A stretch of DNA of 64,000 bases from Mytilus californianus (lineage: Eukaryota; Mollusca; Bivalvia; Mytilida; Mytilidae), in contig NW_026262690.1 of assembly GCF_021869535.1 (NCBI RefSeq), positions 67,883,995-67,947,994 on the forward strand, written 5' to 3'. The notes beneath the pieces are model-generated. The model searched no databases, was not told where the DNA came from, and saw nothing but the letters and a program-made list of their open reading frames with translations. Position numbers and translations under genes: made by a program. Every line of letters begins with the position of its first letter. Within the stretch, counting starts at the first letter, position 1. Positions 1 to 13,700 of the stretch are shown one piece after another.

Positions 1-300
1 TCTAAATACATGGTTAGATTCAGCATATCAAAGAACCCCATATATTCAATTTTTGTTGAAATCAAACAAAGTTTAATTTTGGACCCCGATTTGGACCAAC
101 TTGAAAACTGGGCCCATAATCAAAAATCTAAATACATGTTTAGATTCAGCATATCAAAGAACCCCAATAATTCAATTTTTGATGAAATCAAACAAAGTTA
201 AATTTTGGACCCTTTGGACCTCAATGTGGACCAATTTAAAAACGGGGCCCAAAATCCAAAAACTTAATACACGGTTAGATTCAGCATATTAAAGAACCCC
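1..300. repeat. ~125-bp tandem repeat, 2-3 copies, cut by left edge
   Basis: Two full copies and one partial copy of a unit of about 125 bp share the words TTAGATTCAGCATAT, AAAGAACCCC and TTTTGGACC. The short open frames here are repeated in step with the unit and look like by-products of the repeat, not genes. The array runs off the left edge, so its true length is unknown. Confidence 0.8.
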
Positions 301-364
301 AAGAATTCAAGAATAAAACCCCATTGAAATTGATCAAGAAATAAGCAATTTATACGAAGTATCT

Positions 365-598
365 TCTTTTGCGCAATACTGTACAATTGACAATTTCTTG
401 CTATTGCGCAATATTGTGCTATTGGATATTTCTTGCTATTGCGCAATACTGTGCAATTGAAGATTTCTTGCTATTGCGCAATACTGTGCAATTGAAGATT
501 TCTTGCTATTGCGCAATACTGTGCAATTGAAGATTTCTTGCTATTGTGCAATACTGTGCAATTGAAAATTTCTTGCTATTGCACAATACTTATTATAT
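365..598. repeat. 35-bp minisatellite around TTGCGCAATA
   Basis: About six copies of a 35-bp unit, each with GCGCAATACTGTGCAATTGA followed by a TTTCTTGCTATT tail. The centre TTGCGCAA is a palindrome. A diverged piece of the same unit appears near 57130-57180 (GTATTGCGCAACAGCAC), so the unit is dispersed in this genome and not private to this locus. Confidence 0.85.
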
Positions 599-689
599 AA
601 TAATTTACACATCCTGTTTGGTGTGTATCTCCTACCATATCATTATTATTTGCTTTTAAATATAAATCAGAACTAACCAACTTAAAATG

Positions 690-762
690 GAAAATTTTAA
701 AAGAAAAAAAAAAGGAAAAAAAGAAAAAAAAAGAAAGAAAAAAAATCCCCCCCCCCTAATTT
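690..762. repeat. Purine-rich then C-run low-complexity tract
   Basis: A long A-rich tract with scattered G (about 45 bases) runs into a run of ten C. This is simple sequence and has no coding potential. Confidence 0.85.
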
Positions 763-774
763 TTTGAACCCCCT

Positions 775-1345
775 TATGATTCATCACCCCCAAACTCAAT
801 CCCAGCCTTCCCTTTGTGGTATGGTACCTTGCAGTACAATTTCAGAGAGATCCATACACTTGAACACAAGTTATTGTCTGGAAACTAGAAAAATGCTTAT
901 TTTTGGCCCCTTTTTGGCCCCCAATTCCTAAACGTTTCGGGCAATTACCCCCAAACTCAATTCCAGCTTTCCCTTTGTGATATGGAACCTTGTAGTACAA
1001 TTTAAGAAATATCCAAACACTTACACACAAGTTATTGTCATGAAACTAGAAAAATGCTTGTTTTTTGCCCCTTTTTTGGCCCCTAATTCCTAAAATTTTG
1101 AGGCAATTACCCCCAAAATCAATTACAGCCTTCCCTTTGTGATATGGAATCTTGTGGTACAATGTCAGAGAGATCCATACACTTACACACAAGTTATTGT
1201 CTGGAAGTTACAAAAATGCTTATTTTTGGCCCCTTTTTGGCCCCTAATTCCTTAACTGTTGGTACCATAACCCCCAAAATCAATCCCAACCTTCCTTTCG
1301 TGGTATTGAACCTTATGGTAAAATTTCATGGAGATCCATTTACTT
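775..1345. repeat. ~162-bp tandem array (pearl-like core), about 3.5 copies
   Basis: The word TTATTGTC recurs near 871, 1032 and 1194, giving a period of 161-162 bp. Each unit contains TTTTTGGCCCC, a CAATTACCCCCAAA block and CCTTCCCTTTGTG. The last unit ends in AAACTAAAGTTAGAG then GCGAAAACC, nearly the same as the unit end of the arrays at 11640-11910 and 57380-57850. That ties these arrays to one diverged superfamily. Confidence 0.8.
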
Positions 1346-1515
1346 AAACTAAAGTTAGAGTGCGAAAACCAATGTGTCTTCGGACGACGACGCCAACGTC
1401 ATACCAATATACGACCAAAAAATTTTTAATTTTTGCCGTCGTATAAAAATTGTAAGGGTTCCGCGGAACCCAGTGTCTCGCCTATTTTTGCTGTTAGTCG
1501 CAGGCTCAACAAAAA
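1346..1515. repeat. Arm of a pearl-like repeat with hairpin
   Basis: After the array comes a CG-rich block (GACGACGACGCC), then a hairpin whose arms are TATACGAC and GTCGTATA. It is followed by a segment ending in GTCGCAGGCTC. The same ending recurs at 2262-2306 and, reversed, at 47665-47695. I read this as the terminal arm of the adjacent tandem-repeat element. The assignment is inference from the repeated architecture. Confidence 0.6.
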
Positions 1516-1549
1516 TGGGGAAAAAATTATTAAAAATTTTTCCTCTAGA

Positions 1550-2240
1550 TACTATCTTTTGATTGTAAGAAGTTCTGTTCAAGTTTGGTAAAAATCCAAG
1601 AAGGTTTATGAATCTAATAAATGTTTTAAAAACTTTAACTGCAGACTGTACGTAATGTTAACTGGAATAAAACTAAGTCCATCTATAAGTAATATACAGA
1701 AAAACAGGAAATAAATTTTTATAAAATTTCCTTCTAGATACTAGCTTTTGATCATAAAGAAGCTTCTGTCCAAGTGTGGTACAAATCCAGGATAGTTTAA
1801 GAAAGTTATTAAAGTTTTGAAAGCTTTAACCACAGAGTGAATGTAATGTTAACTGGCAGAAAAACTAAGTCCATTTATAAGTAAAATACGGATAAACAGG
1901 ATTTTTTTTTTAACAAAATTTACTTTTGAATACTATCTTATGATCACAAACAAGCTTCTGTCCAAGTGTGGTACAAATCCAGGATAGTTTAAGAAAGTTA
2001 TTAAAATTTCAAAAACTTTAACCACAGAGTGAATGTTATGTTAACTGGCAGAAAAACTAAGTCCATTTATGAGTAAAATACGGAAAAACAGGATTTTTTT
2101 TTTTTACAAAATTTTCTTCTGGATACTATCTTATGATCATAAACAAGCTTCTGTCCAAGTTTGGTTGAAATGCAGGATAGTTTAAGAAAGTTATTAAAAT
2201 TTCAAAAACTTTAACCACAGGGTGAATATTTGTGGATGCC
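1550..2240. repeat. ~192-bp tandem array, 4 copies
   Basis: The word CTTCTGTCCAAG (or close variants) recurs near 1571, 1763, 1955 and 2148, a period of 192 bp. Units also share GGATAGTTTAAGAAAGTTAT and TTAACTGGCAG. Each copy carries an internal T-run of variable length. No open frame of note is present. Confidence 0.85.
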
Positions 2241-2306
2241 GCCGCCGCCGCCGACGGAATGTAGGATCACTATGTCTCGCTTTTGCAACAAAAGTCGCAG
2301 GCTCAA
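2236..2306. repeat. (GCC)n and hairpin terminus of tandem-repeat element
   Basis: A GCCGCCGCCGCC tract leads into TATGTCTCGCTTTTGC and then AAAGTCGCAGGCTC. The reverse complement of this arrangement, with (GGC)n, sits at 47665-47735 beside an unrelated-looking array. The same terminus therefore caps different tandem cores. Confidence 0.7.
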
Positions 2307-3160
2307 CAATAAAATCAAAGCACTGTAAGCGAGTTAACAGTTAACCAAAAACCAAGGCAAACGTAATTATGAAAACTGTGGCAGTGATACTTCAATTTTT
2401 TTTTTAAGATTTGAAAGAACAAACATTAAACATTCGTATATATTGTACATTTATGTTTATTTAATGAATTGATTATTAAGACAAATTAATTAATACTTTA
2501 TCAAGGTTTTCAAAAGCAACGCATATATCAATGTATATTTTTAATGTTGAGTCTGCAGTGGCACAAGTTCGCAATGATTGCAGTTGTTCTAGTTGGTAGT
2601 TAACCTTGGTACAAGTTGACTTTTAGTGGTACAAGTTGACATAGTACGAGTTTGTAATAGTATGAAGAGACTTGCTTCTCTGGAAGGAACACTGAGTTTG
2701 GGTTCTACAGTACAAAAGTTATGAGACACAAATCAGGCAAATGTTTACTACTACAGGGATCAAAGGTGAGGTCTGACTGACCTACCCATAGTAAATTTAA
2801 ATGACCCCCAACTTCACCCCAAGTCCATGATATCACTCCATACCAAGTTTGGAATAAAATGACAGGTGATTATAAAACAGTTGGTGAAACATTCTTGGGC
2901 TTTACACTGCTTGAAAGATTTATATGTTTTCTTTAAAATGAGCCATAAATGAAAATTTGTATAGGCCCCGAAAAAATTCAATTAACCTAGACTCATTTTT
3001 TGCATCAATAAAATTTTATAATAAACAAGAAATAATTGTAACAGGATGCTGTTACGAGGTCTCCCAAACAAGGCTCCCATAATTCGTCATTCCCATGGTC
3101 GCCTGACATTGGGCAAAATCCAGTACACATTGGTTTGGTCTAGTAAAGTGATATGCATAT
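2307..3160. other. AT-rich sequence without recognised features
   Basis: No exon, RNA gene or clear repeat array was recognised. A few short words such as GGTACAAGTTGAC occur twice near 2605 and 2630. The stretch probably belongs to the next PEX1 intron or to the 3' side of PEX1, because the missing C-terminal PEX1 exons must lie leftwards. Confidence 0.4.
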
Positions 3161-3189
3161 GTGATGCCTAGGAGATTGGCCCTGTATGT

Positions 3190-3690
3190 CATTAATAAAT
3201 ATGGTTTAGGAGTGGGTATCTCAACCGTTTACAAGTTCTCAAACAGGAGGGGGTGGGGTGACTCCAGGGACTCCCCCTATATTTCATTTGATTTGTTATA
3301 TTGTCCCATACATGAATATATATGGTTTAGGGGTGGGGATTTCGACCATTTACAAGTTCTCAAACAGGAGGGGTGGGGTGACCCCAGGGATTCCCCCTAT
3401 ATTTCATTTGATTTGTTATATTGTCCCATACATGAATATATATGGTTTAGGGGTGGGGATCTCGACCGTTTACAAGTTCTCAAACAGAAGGGGGTGGGTT
3501 GACACCGGGGACGCCCCCAAATTATTTTCATTTGATTTGTTTTATTGTCCCATACAAGTATATATATGGTTTAGGGGTGGGGATCGCGACCGTTTACAAG
3601 ATAAAAGCACATTTTCAAATTGAAGGGGGGTGGGATGACCCCCAGGGACTCACCCTATATTTTATTTGATTTGTTTTATTGTCCTGTTCT
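3190..3690. repeat. ~121-bp tandem repeat, 4 copies
   Basis: TATGGTTTAGGGGTGGG recurs at about 3200 (variant), 3321, 3441 and 3565, spacing 120-124 bp. Units contain a G-rich block (AGGAGGGGTGGGGTGACCC), TTTCATTTGATTTGTT and ATTGTCCCATAC. The two overlapping plus-strand open frames over 3161-3623 repeat the same peptide words. They are products of the array, not genes. Confidence 0.9.
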
Positions 3691-4690
3691 CATTACTGAA
3701 GACCATGTGTGTCTATCACTTACTATAGTCGAGTAATAGTCATTTGAAAATTAAAAAAAATACAATCCCATAGGGTTCTACAGTAAACCCCTCCCTTCTT
3801 TAGGCCCCTCAAAATACCCCTAAATAGTCCCCAATGCACAAACGAAAGATTGATGGCTTCGCTAGACATGTTAGTCTTACATTTTATGAAACCTAAGTAA
3901 ATCTGACAAGCAGTCCAAGTTGTCTTCTTAGACGGTCCGAGTGGACTCGGTCCGACATGTCTCTGGGACGAGTTGTCCCGCATTTTTTAAAACATCGACC
4001 AATCAGTTGATTACATCGATTTCCGGTTCTTTTTCATTCATAAAATAACAACAACCAATTGGCAAGGTCAGTGATAAATGGAATAATTTAATAAAAGAAA
4101 GGAATTTAAATGAGCATACATTTAACTGAAATCAATTGAATAATCACAATCTTCTTTAACTAAAAGAATATCATGATTAACAATACTTTCTTTTAATCGG
4201 GCTTTATATCATCAGAATCAAACGAACTTACGTTTCGTGTAAGTTAAAATTACCGCCAACTTAGACTACTATATATAACTTTCTTTCCTCTATTCTAGAG
4301 ATTTGGTGTACATGAACAATATTCCTGCACATTTTGCCATTTGGGAAATATAAACGACTTGTAATTACAGATTTTCGGCGATGAAATATTTCATACAATT
4401 GTTCTTTGACATCTTAGCCAAAAGCACAGGGGATAATAAACTACGTACGGATTTCTATTGAGCACTATTTCCTATGTGCAACTTCATATATTATGGGTTG
4501 TTCGACGATCATTTAAGGTTATTCTTGTCATATTTTTTGTATTCCAGAATTAATAGTATGAAAAAAATGTCCAATTAGTTACAAATAACATATTAGCCTG
4601 CTAGATAATAACAATGGCACTTTTTTCAGCACTCTTTGGGAAGAACACAAATCTGGGGTGCTAGCATAAGGCAGCTTAACTGCCTAAAAA
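3691..4690. other. Stretch left of PEX1 exon 15, no exon found
   Basis: I looked on the minus strand for the next PEX1 exon, which in other animals encodes a stretch rich in TDRVVNQLLTQLDG-like residues, and did not find it. A block near 3910-3985 is rich in near-palindromic GTCCGAGT/ACTCGGTCC words and may be part of a dispersed repeat. The rest is AT-rich. Confidence 0.4.
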
Positions 4691-4697
4691 ATCTTAC

Positions 4698-4757
4698 CTG
4701 GGAGCTATTGAGTCGAATTCATCAAAGAAAAGTATGCATGGTTTGGCACTCTGGGCT
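4698..4757 (-). CDS. PEX1: PEX1 exon 15, D2 Walker B (last exon in window)
   Basis: Codons 984-1003 plus two bases. Encodes [20 protein letters not shown], the D2 Walker B with the catalytic Glu intact. The donor is GTAAGA, so the gene continues leftwards out of the readable region. The rest of D2 and the C-terminus are not in the window. Confidence 0.96.
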
Positions 4758-7700
4758 CTGAAAAGTACATCATATAAACCTATAAATCAGTTTTTTCTTT
4801 TATTCAATCAATAAAAGAATGGTATCATGCTATTATTTCGGTTTCTCTATAAAATTTGTATTTTCCACAGTTTAAAATTTTGTTGTTTTTCAAATATGTA
4901 AAAATATGCCAATTTCTTTAAATAAAAAGTGAACTGTTATAGTTGACTGTAAAAGCTTAATAGAGTTTGTGGTTGTTAAACATGCTTACCCCTAATATCA
5001 TCTTATCTTATATTGTGTGTATAATGTAACTATTTGGTCTACATTTTACATTTTGAACATGTGCTTGGTTGTTTTGATTAAACAATAAGTACCTAAGAAA
5101 TGTATCTCTTACAGCCTGTTCACTAGCCCCTATGTATTTATTAAGCAGCTCTGGTCCCTGAAAACACAAATATAATCATGAAACATAGCATTTCTTAGAT
5201 TTTCAATTAGGTCTGTGAAATGTAGTGAGTCTTGAACAAGAACAATGACCTATAAATATAACAATACTGATTGTATGTATAAAAATAGCTCAGTAATACA
5301 GGTAAGTTTTGGTCTATTGATTTAATCCAAAATCCTGAACATCATAATATAAAACAAAACGTGATGCTTCAAGTTAGAATTATTGTTACAAGATATAGTC
5401 TCTTTTACCTGAAAATAGCAACCTTACCTTAATGCTTATAAAATTGAGTCCACATTCTTTAGCTACAACTCCAGCTAGGAGTGTTTTGCCTGTTCCAGGT
5501 GCACCATATAACAGCAGACCTGACCTTAGTCTCAATGGACAATTGCTGAATAATTTAGGATACTAAAATATATAAAGTTATTTCTATTAGTTAAACAAGT
5601 AGGTACATTTTAGTTTGTTTACTTTGCATGCAACTTATGATCTTAAAGTCTCATATTTTAAGATTTCCAAACTTTTGGTTTTGAGCATTCCTGATGAAAT
5701 AGATTCCAGAAACACACGAGGTGAGCATGGAAATCAGCATTATACTTTGTAAAATCAATTCTACACTCATAAAAATTGATGTCTAAAACTCAAGATAAAC
5801 TTTTGTGTTGCAGATCAAGTTTTTCAATTCTTTCAAAACAAACCTTGCTCGGCCACTGTAATGTCTCTACTAGTATACTTCTTATATCCTCTAGACCTCC
5901 AACATCATCCCAACCTAGCTCCCCTGCTGTATGTAAAGATACATTCCTTATTGATGCAGGGGTGAACCCTTCTATTGCAGCTTTGAACTCATCAGTGTAG
6001 AGGGTTATTCCATTATCTGTATCTCCACCTTGTTAAACATGAAATAAACATCTGATAACTAATATAAAGTAATTTTTCAAAATATTGAGTCTTAAGATTG
6101 AGACACTTTCTTATTGTAGAACACTTTATTATAACCTCTAGATGCCTTTTGTAGCAAAATTAGTTACACATTGTTGAGGTACTATTATTTGTTCTCATTT
6201 TATGAGAACAACGAAACCATTACTTCCAGTATTCAATTTACAAAGAAATGTCAGTTGTTTTGATAGATACCAAAACCGTGCCATTATTTAACTTGAAACA
6301 GCTACTTTCTGTAACACAAACAAAATTTATTAAAGAAACCACAGTTGTTATTCTTATTCAACAAATGTTAATGAAAAAAAATATTAAATTACCATAACCA
6401 TATTTTAACCAATGAGCATGCAATGCCCTGCTGACTAAGTTCATGAGGTCACTAGCTACATATCCTTCTGTACGACACTGTAACCAGTCAAGGTCAATCT
6501 TGTCCAAGGTGACTGGATTAATTACGGGTCGTGAATTAATAATGGAGGTAATAATCTTCCTTCTTCTTATCTACAACAATTTATGTTTTATTAGGATCTA
6601 TATATATATAAATAAAAGAACAGAGTTCCAATGTCCCCCTCGTTGCACATATTTTATCTATCCAAGGTACAAGGGCAATAACTAAATAAAACACTTTTTT
6701 TTGTAGCGCTAACGAGGCCATTTTCCATAAATTATATATTTCCAAGGGGCATAACTCTTTTAAAAAAAGTCAATCCTCCACCATTATAAAACTTGTCTTA
6801 GATATTGCTGATATTAACCTATAGTATAAGTTTTATTAAAATCTGGCAAGAACTGTACCCATGAGAGCGCTAACAATTAAGACCATTTTCCATAAATTTA
6901 ATATTTCCAAGGGGCATAACTCTTTTAAAAAAAGTTGATCGGCCACCATTATAAAACTTGTCCGAGATATTGCTGATATTAACTAATAGTATAAGTTTTA
7001 TAAAAATCTGGTAAGAATTGTACCTGTGACAGCGCTAACGAGGCCATTGTCCATAAATTTAATATTTCCAAGGGGCATAACTCTTTTAAAAAAAGTCAAT
7101 CGTCCACCATTATATAACTTGTCTGAGATATCACTGATATTAACCTATAGTATAAGTTTTATAAAAATCTGGCAAAAATTGTACCCGTGAGAGTGCTAAC
7201 GAGGCCATTTCACATAAATTTAATATTTCCAAGGGGCATAACTCTTTTAAAAAAAGTCGAATGGCCACCATTATAAAACTTGTCCGAGATATTGCTGATA
7301 TTAACCTATAGTACAAGTTTTATAAAAATCTAGCAAGAATTGTACCTGTGAGAGCGCTAACAAGACAGGACAGACAGATGGATGGACGCCTGGTATTTCC
7401 ATGTCCCCGCAACGCATTACGCAGGGGACAATAAAAAGATATGGTATGATTGCCAATGAAACAACCCTCCACCAGAGACCAAATGAGATAGAGGTCTCTG
7501 TAAGACCTTCAATAATGAGCAAAACCAGTATTTTTCAAGTTACAATTTGACAGATTTATACATTTTTACATTTATTAAGACATCTGCCATTTACTTTTTA
7601 CTTTTAAAGTCATTTTAATGCTCTTTTATGTAATGTAGTTACTGAATAAGGTAAATTCATTATTATTAAAATGCAAAAAATAACTCAACTTATTTGTAAT

Positions 7701-10700
7701 ATGTCTTGATAATTCAGAAAACTTAACAAATGTAGTCTCCTAGGACCCTAAATCACTCACCTGGTAAAGTATGCTATATTGATATTCATTGCCTGACAAC
7801 TTTTTGCAATCAAAACACATTTTTTCCAGAAACACATTATACATTTTCAAATATATAGCTTTTTGAGTGTTTTTATTTGACATCAAGGTCAATAACTTTT
7901 GCAAGGACACAATTCATGGTTTCATATAGACTGGCATTTTTGTAGATCAATGGTCGATGTCTACAGATGCCAAGTCATGGTATCTGAAGCAGATGTTAGA
8001 TGAACTATAGCTACAAAAGCAGACCAACATCAAAATACTTATAGAACCATTGAACCTGCCCAAATTAATCACTTGTATTACACCATGCTTTAACCTGAAA
8101 TATGGAGTAGGATTTGATTTCATTGTACAATTCATTGCAGTAAATCTATATCTCATAAATTGTGTATTGGGCTATTTTTTCACTTCATGTTTTGTTTGGG
8201 GTTTGAGGATTAGAAGGTCTCTGAAGGGGCAGTAAAATATAAGCTATTTTCATTTTTCATAATTTACAGCCTTGTAAATGCATATACATGGACAGTGCAA
8301 TGTTTGTGAAGAGCAAATTTTGGGGTAAATCCTACAACCAACATAGTTAAAATTAGACAAATTTAAAATTCCTATTGTACAGTCATTTGTGTTTTTGTAT
8401 GCCTAAAACATATATATGCTATGTAATGTTGTTACAAATTTTCAAATGATTTTGAGTCAAATACATGTACATATAAAATTTGCTATTATTGTATTCATAT
8501 CAATGAACAAATATAAAACATGCATTCAATGGATTAACATTAAATGTTACCTTATCTGGTGGATTAATGGCAAGAGTGGTCTGTACAAAATGAGTTCCTC
8601 TAGAGTTCACCAATAAGGAATTGACAGAAGTTCTAGCAACCGTGGTGGCAATCACAGCAATTCTTGTCCCATCACAGATTTCTCTCCTTAGTAAATCCCT
8701 TAATACTGTAATGCAATAAGACATTAAACATTAAATGGTCTAAATATCTTTTAAATTTTACAATCCAACTTGTTCTTATTGTCTAAGTACCTGAATTTAC
8801 ACCATCTATCTGGATTAAATTTGTATTCAACTTGTAATGTACAATGCATTACTAAATACGATAATTTAAGCCCTCATCAGTGGAATAATGCAATGAAGAT
8901 GTTGCCCTGCTGATATCTCAATCAATCTTTTTGGTCAATGGGCCAAATACAAAATAAAGATGTATTGGACCAGTTAAAAAAGGCTCAATGGGCCAAATAC
9001 AAAATAAAGATGTATTGGACCAGTAAAAAAAGGCTCAATGGGCCAAATACAAAATAAAGATGTATTGGACCAGTAAAAAAATAAGTATACAATACAGCTG
9101 TGTCTGTATTTATAAATTCTTTGGGTCTTAGCACAAATTCAGAAGAATTCAGCTAGAAAATAACTTATATAATATTATAATACTTATTTGTAATTTTAAG
9201 CTTTTAGTATAATTAATAAACCTGTCAAATTACTGAAGAATAATTAGTTACTATGGATTCATTGTCACTTGTGGGGTACCAATATTTGCTGATTTTGTGG
9301 GTACAAACTACAAATCTAAATGTCCACCAAAGTTTCAATTTTCAACTGGCTAGTATGTACACTTTGGCAAATCCACGAAATTTAAATATCCAAAAAGACA
9401 CAACTTTTCCTCAATCCACATAAATTGGTATCCACAAAAATAGATGAATCCACAGAACTTAAATTTGTTGGAGATTTAATAACAAGAAGACATTTTATTT
9501 ACTTTCTGAAAGCATTAAATAAAATGACACTTTCCCTGTGGTACAATTGAAAACAAACCATGTGGTCAATAAAACATCTAAATTAATATGTTCTGTGAGC
9601 TATTGCTTACAAATCTACTGCGAGCTATTGCTTACGAGTGATAAGAGTTATTGTTCGCATGTGCCACTCTTGCTAAAAGTATTAAGTAGACAGGACGTTG
9701 AAGAGTGTTGGTTAGAAAACATACATACTGAGAAAAACGTGTCAAAATTTTATTTCATGGGACAGACAGATGGACACACTGACAGACATACAGAAGTAGA
9801 GCAGTAAATCACCTCTACTTAAGTCCATGGGTTTAAATAATAATTTTATCTAAAGCTTTATCAGCTGATGCTATTTATGTGAATGGGGGTTTACTAACTA
9901 CTCTAAATGGCATGCTGTTGTGCAAATGCAAAGACGTGTGATAACTTTAGTCAAAGCTTGTGACAAGATCAGCAGAATTTACATTCAACTATAATTCAAT
10001 ATTCTGTAAAAGGAAACAATGTTCCAGTAAATGTACTCATATTATTCAGTTGTACTTAACTTTATTCTTTGTTACAATAGAAACCTATCAAAATGTATTT
10101 AAATAGTACAACACAGTGCAAATTTATATAATTTCACTACCTTCAGCTACCCTAGATCCATAAATAGCTTCACCACTCATTTCAGCCTCAGGTCCAGAAG
10201 GGGCTGGCACCACATGTTCTAAATCATCCAATAATATTACAGAGGGTTGGCGCCAAGCAGCTTCATCAAAAGCCATCTGTAAAATCTTAAGTATGGTATC
10301 AGGTCTTTTACCTATTCAAATGTTTAACAATATTAAAACCAGAAAATCTCTTTTGAAGTTTTATTAAGATATAAAAGCATCGATACAACATTTTAGCAAG
10401 GGAATGAAATAGGTTTTCCTTCAATGCTTTTTAACCATATAAAACAATGATAAATTATTTCCTTATTATTATTTAATTTATGTGAACAAAATGAAATTTA
10501 AGAAAAATTAGTTACTGATATATAATAGCCACTTGTGAAAAGGTCCACATAATGAACACGGACCTGCAGATTGATATAGCATGTCCTGTAGGCTAGGGTT
10601 ATATAAAGGTGCCTTCCATGTCTCAGTCTGTGATAAAAAAAGTCAATTCCAATTTAATTTAAAGTAATATTTCCTAATTTTTCTTTATCAATACAAAACA

Positions 10701-13700
10701 TTTTTTTTACACATTTAATTTCATAACTTAATATTCTTTACCATTAATGTTTACAATCTAGATAGGGAATATTAAGAAACAGTCAATACATGTACCAGAA
10801 AAAGATAGTGCTTGGCCTGTTTGGTTTCGATATGGACTGTTCAAATTTTTACCCCTAAAAGTGTATACCATGTGACTACAATAATGCAACTCCAAAACTA
10901 TTTTCTATGAAACAATTCCTGGTAACTCACCTCGTAAAGGTTTGCAATCAATATTTAAAATATAAGCTAAGTTTGGTATCTCTGCCTGCTTCCTACATAA
11001 TGCATGAGCAAACATGGTCTTCCCAGATCCCTTTGGTCCAGTAATCAGGATCATTCCATTTCTGAGACCAGGAGTTATCTTCCTAAACATGGAATCCCCA
11101 AGTGGTTTTGAAGACAAGCAAATCTCTACTGAATTAATTGCCTCCTCAGCTAGTTCTTCTACTCCACTTTAAAAAAAATGTCATGTATGCAAATTTAGTC
11201 AACATTACACTGTAACATTGGCATCAGCAGTCACAGTCACTTTTAAAGTTCAATGGTACAAAAGTTATGGTGGTCAAAAAGTGGGACAGACAGTCAGAAA
11301 AACAGACAGAAGGACAGAAAGACATGATGATTCCTGTAAACCCCCAAAACTTTGTTTGCGGGGGTATAATAAGGGACACCAGAATACTTTAGTCCTGATA
11401 TACCCCTCATTATTGCACCCAATAGTTATAAATAGTCGTCAGAAATTTTACTTTCATTCTAAATCAAAGTGCACAAGTGTCTGATAAGGCAGTTTCTAAC
11501 TAAAAAGCTTGTTACGGTTTCCTAAGAACCCTGAATCTCGCCTGTGTTTGCTGCTGCCGATGTTACAGTGTAATGTTAACTGCCAAACTAGTAGCTCCCT
11601 TTAGCAGTAGAATACAGAAAAATAAATAATAAATGGAGAATGTGTCCATGGGACACAGATGATGCCCCCACTTGCATATTAACGTTATAAAGGGACATAA
11701 CTCAAGAACAGTAAAAGTGACGCCACCCAAATTCGATCTTAATCTGAGTTTTGTGGTAATAAGCATTGTGTATAAGTTTCATAACATTTGGTTGAGGCAA
11801 ACTAAAGTTAGAGAACGGAAACCATTTCTGGGCATACATACCGACAGATGGATGTACAGACGAACAAAGGTAACACTTAATATCCCTTCTGCTGCGGCAG
11901 GGCATAACAAAAAAAAGTTGGCTCAGGGTGCTTTCTCTTAATTGCCATTTTTTCTAATCTGCACCAATAGTAATAAAATAGCCCAGTCAAAATAAGTGCC
12001 TGTTAAGGAAATAGCACAGTCAAAAAGATCATCTTAACCACAATATTTTTCTTCATCAGATGAAAAATACAGCGAAGTCCTATATATTCATTAATATACT
12101 AGACAGACATTTTTCAAAATATTTGACTTGTCTGGAAAATAAAACAATGTTGAACTAAAATGCTTGCTTTTCACTGTTGTTGTATGCAAATAAAAAAGAA
12201 CTTATATTCAGCAGAAAGTGCCTTCATTCAAAACAAAACTACATGCGTTGATGGTCAGTGTATCCTCTCTTTTCAGGGCAAATACAAAAGCGAACATATA
12301 TTTTGAATTTATAAACATACCCCATGTCCTCAAACTTCTCCTTTGGAAAACATGGATCAAAACTTTTGACATCCATATAAGACAACATAGGAAGTATTGG
12401 CCATTTTGCATTGTCTATGCTCACAGGAGTTTTAATAAAGAACGACAAGTCCTCTAGATTATTACTATGCAACAAACTGTACACTGCAGCCTCTCTTTCA
12501 TTTAATTTCTGTTCATGAAATAATATCTGCATGTCTATACTTATATCTAAAAGAAATAGTTATTCAAGATTACTTATATCAAACTAAAATCCTTTCAAGT
12601 TAACGAAAGAGGCAGCCTGCTAAATTAACATAGCTGTTCTTGGTAGGAGCAAAATCATCTCAAGGTTGATTCATTGTGATTGAATAGCATTTTAGAACAC
12701 AGTTAAATAGGTTCTATTGAATCTAAATAGTTATTATACTGCTATAAACAAGTGCATTATGTACTGAAAGTATAAGTCTGCATTTGTTGAGCACCTGATT
12801 TGACTACTGGGTTTGATTAAAATTTGTATTGCCAAAAGCTTCAGTTTTTTGTGTTCACTGTGTGTACATGCCATTTTTGTTGTTCTGTACACCTGTCTTG
12901 TGGCTTTTGGTTGATCTTGTTTATGTATTTTTCTCTTGATATTTTCAGATTTATCCTGCTATAACATAGATTGGTATCTTCTTACTTATCATTGGTATCC
13001 TTATTAATCAACAGGACAAGCAAAAAAATATGTTTGGTTCTTTATCAATCAACAGGACAAGCAAAAAAATATGTTTGATTCCTTATCAATCAACAGGACA
13101 AGCAAACAAATATGTTTGGTTCCTTACAATCAACAGGACAAGCAAACAAATATGTTTGATTCCTTATCAATCAACAGGACAAGCAAATAAATATGTTTGA
13201 TTCCTTACAATCAACAGGACAAGCAAAAAAATATGTTTGATTCGTTATCAATCAACAGGACAAGCAAAAAATATGTTTGGTTCCTTATCAATCAACAGGA
13301 CAAGCAAACAAATATGTTTGGTTCCTTATCAATCAACAGGACAAGCAAACAAATATGTTTGGTTCCTTATCAATCAACAGGACAAGCAAACAAATATGTT
13401 TGGTTCCTTATCAATCAACAGGACAAGCAAAAAATGTTTGGTTCCTCATCAATCAACAGGACAAGCAAAAATATGTTTGGTTCCTTATCAATCAACAGGA
13501 CAAGCAAAAAAATATGTTCAGTTTCTTATCAATATGCATCCAATAATAATTGCTTGATATTTTAATAACCAGATAAAATATTAAATTGTGATTTTTAAGC
13601 TACTGCCTATATTAAAAACAACAACTATTTCTACAACGATCTTACCTTTGAAAACATGCATATTTATCATGACCCCAGGAAACATTACAAAAGGAATATT

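Noticed and set aside
3161-3623. Two overlapping plus-strand open frames of over 110 codons
   Set aside because: They translate the 121-bp tandem array and repeat themselves; no known motif.
5093-5110. Internal donor GTAAGA in PEX1 exon 14
   Set aside because: Using it would drop conserved VRDTF residues and break the phase with exon 15; the later GTACTT fits both.
13007-13530. CRISPR-like regular array
   Set aside because: The units are contiguous with no unique spacers and it lies in a eukaryotic intron; it is a minisatellite.
13197-13565. Repetitive open frames encoding INRTSK peptides
   Set aside because: The same peptide appears in three frames because units vary in length; no start context or splice fit.
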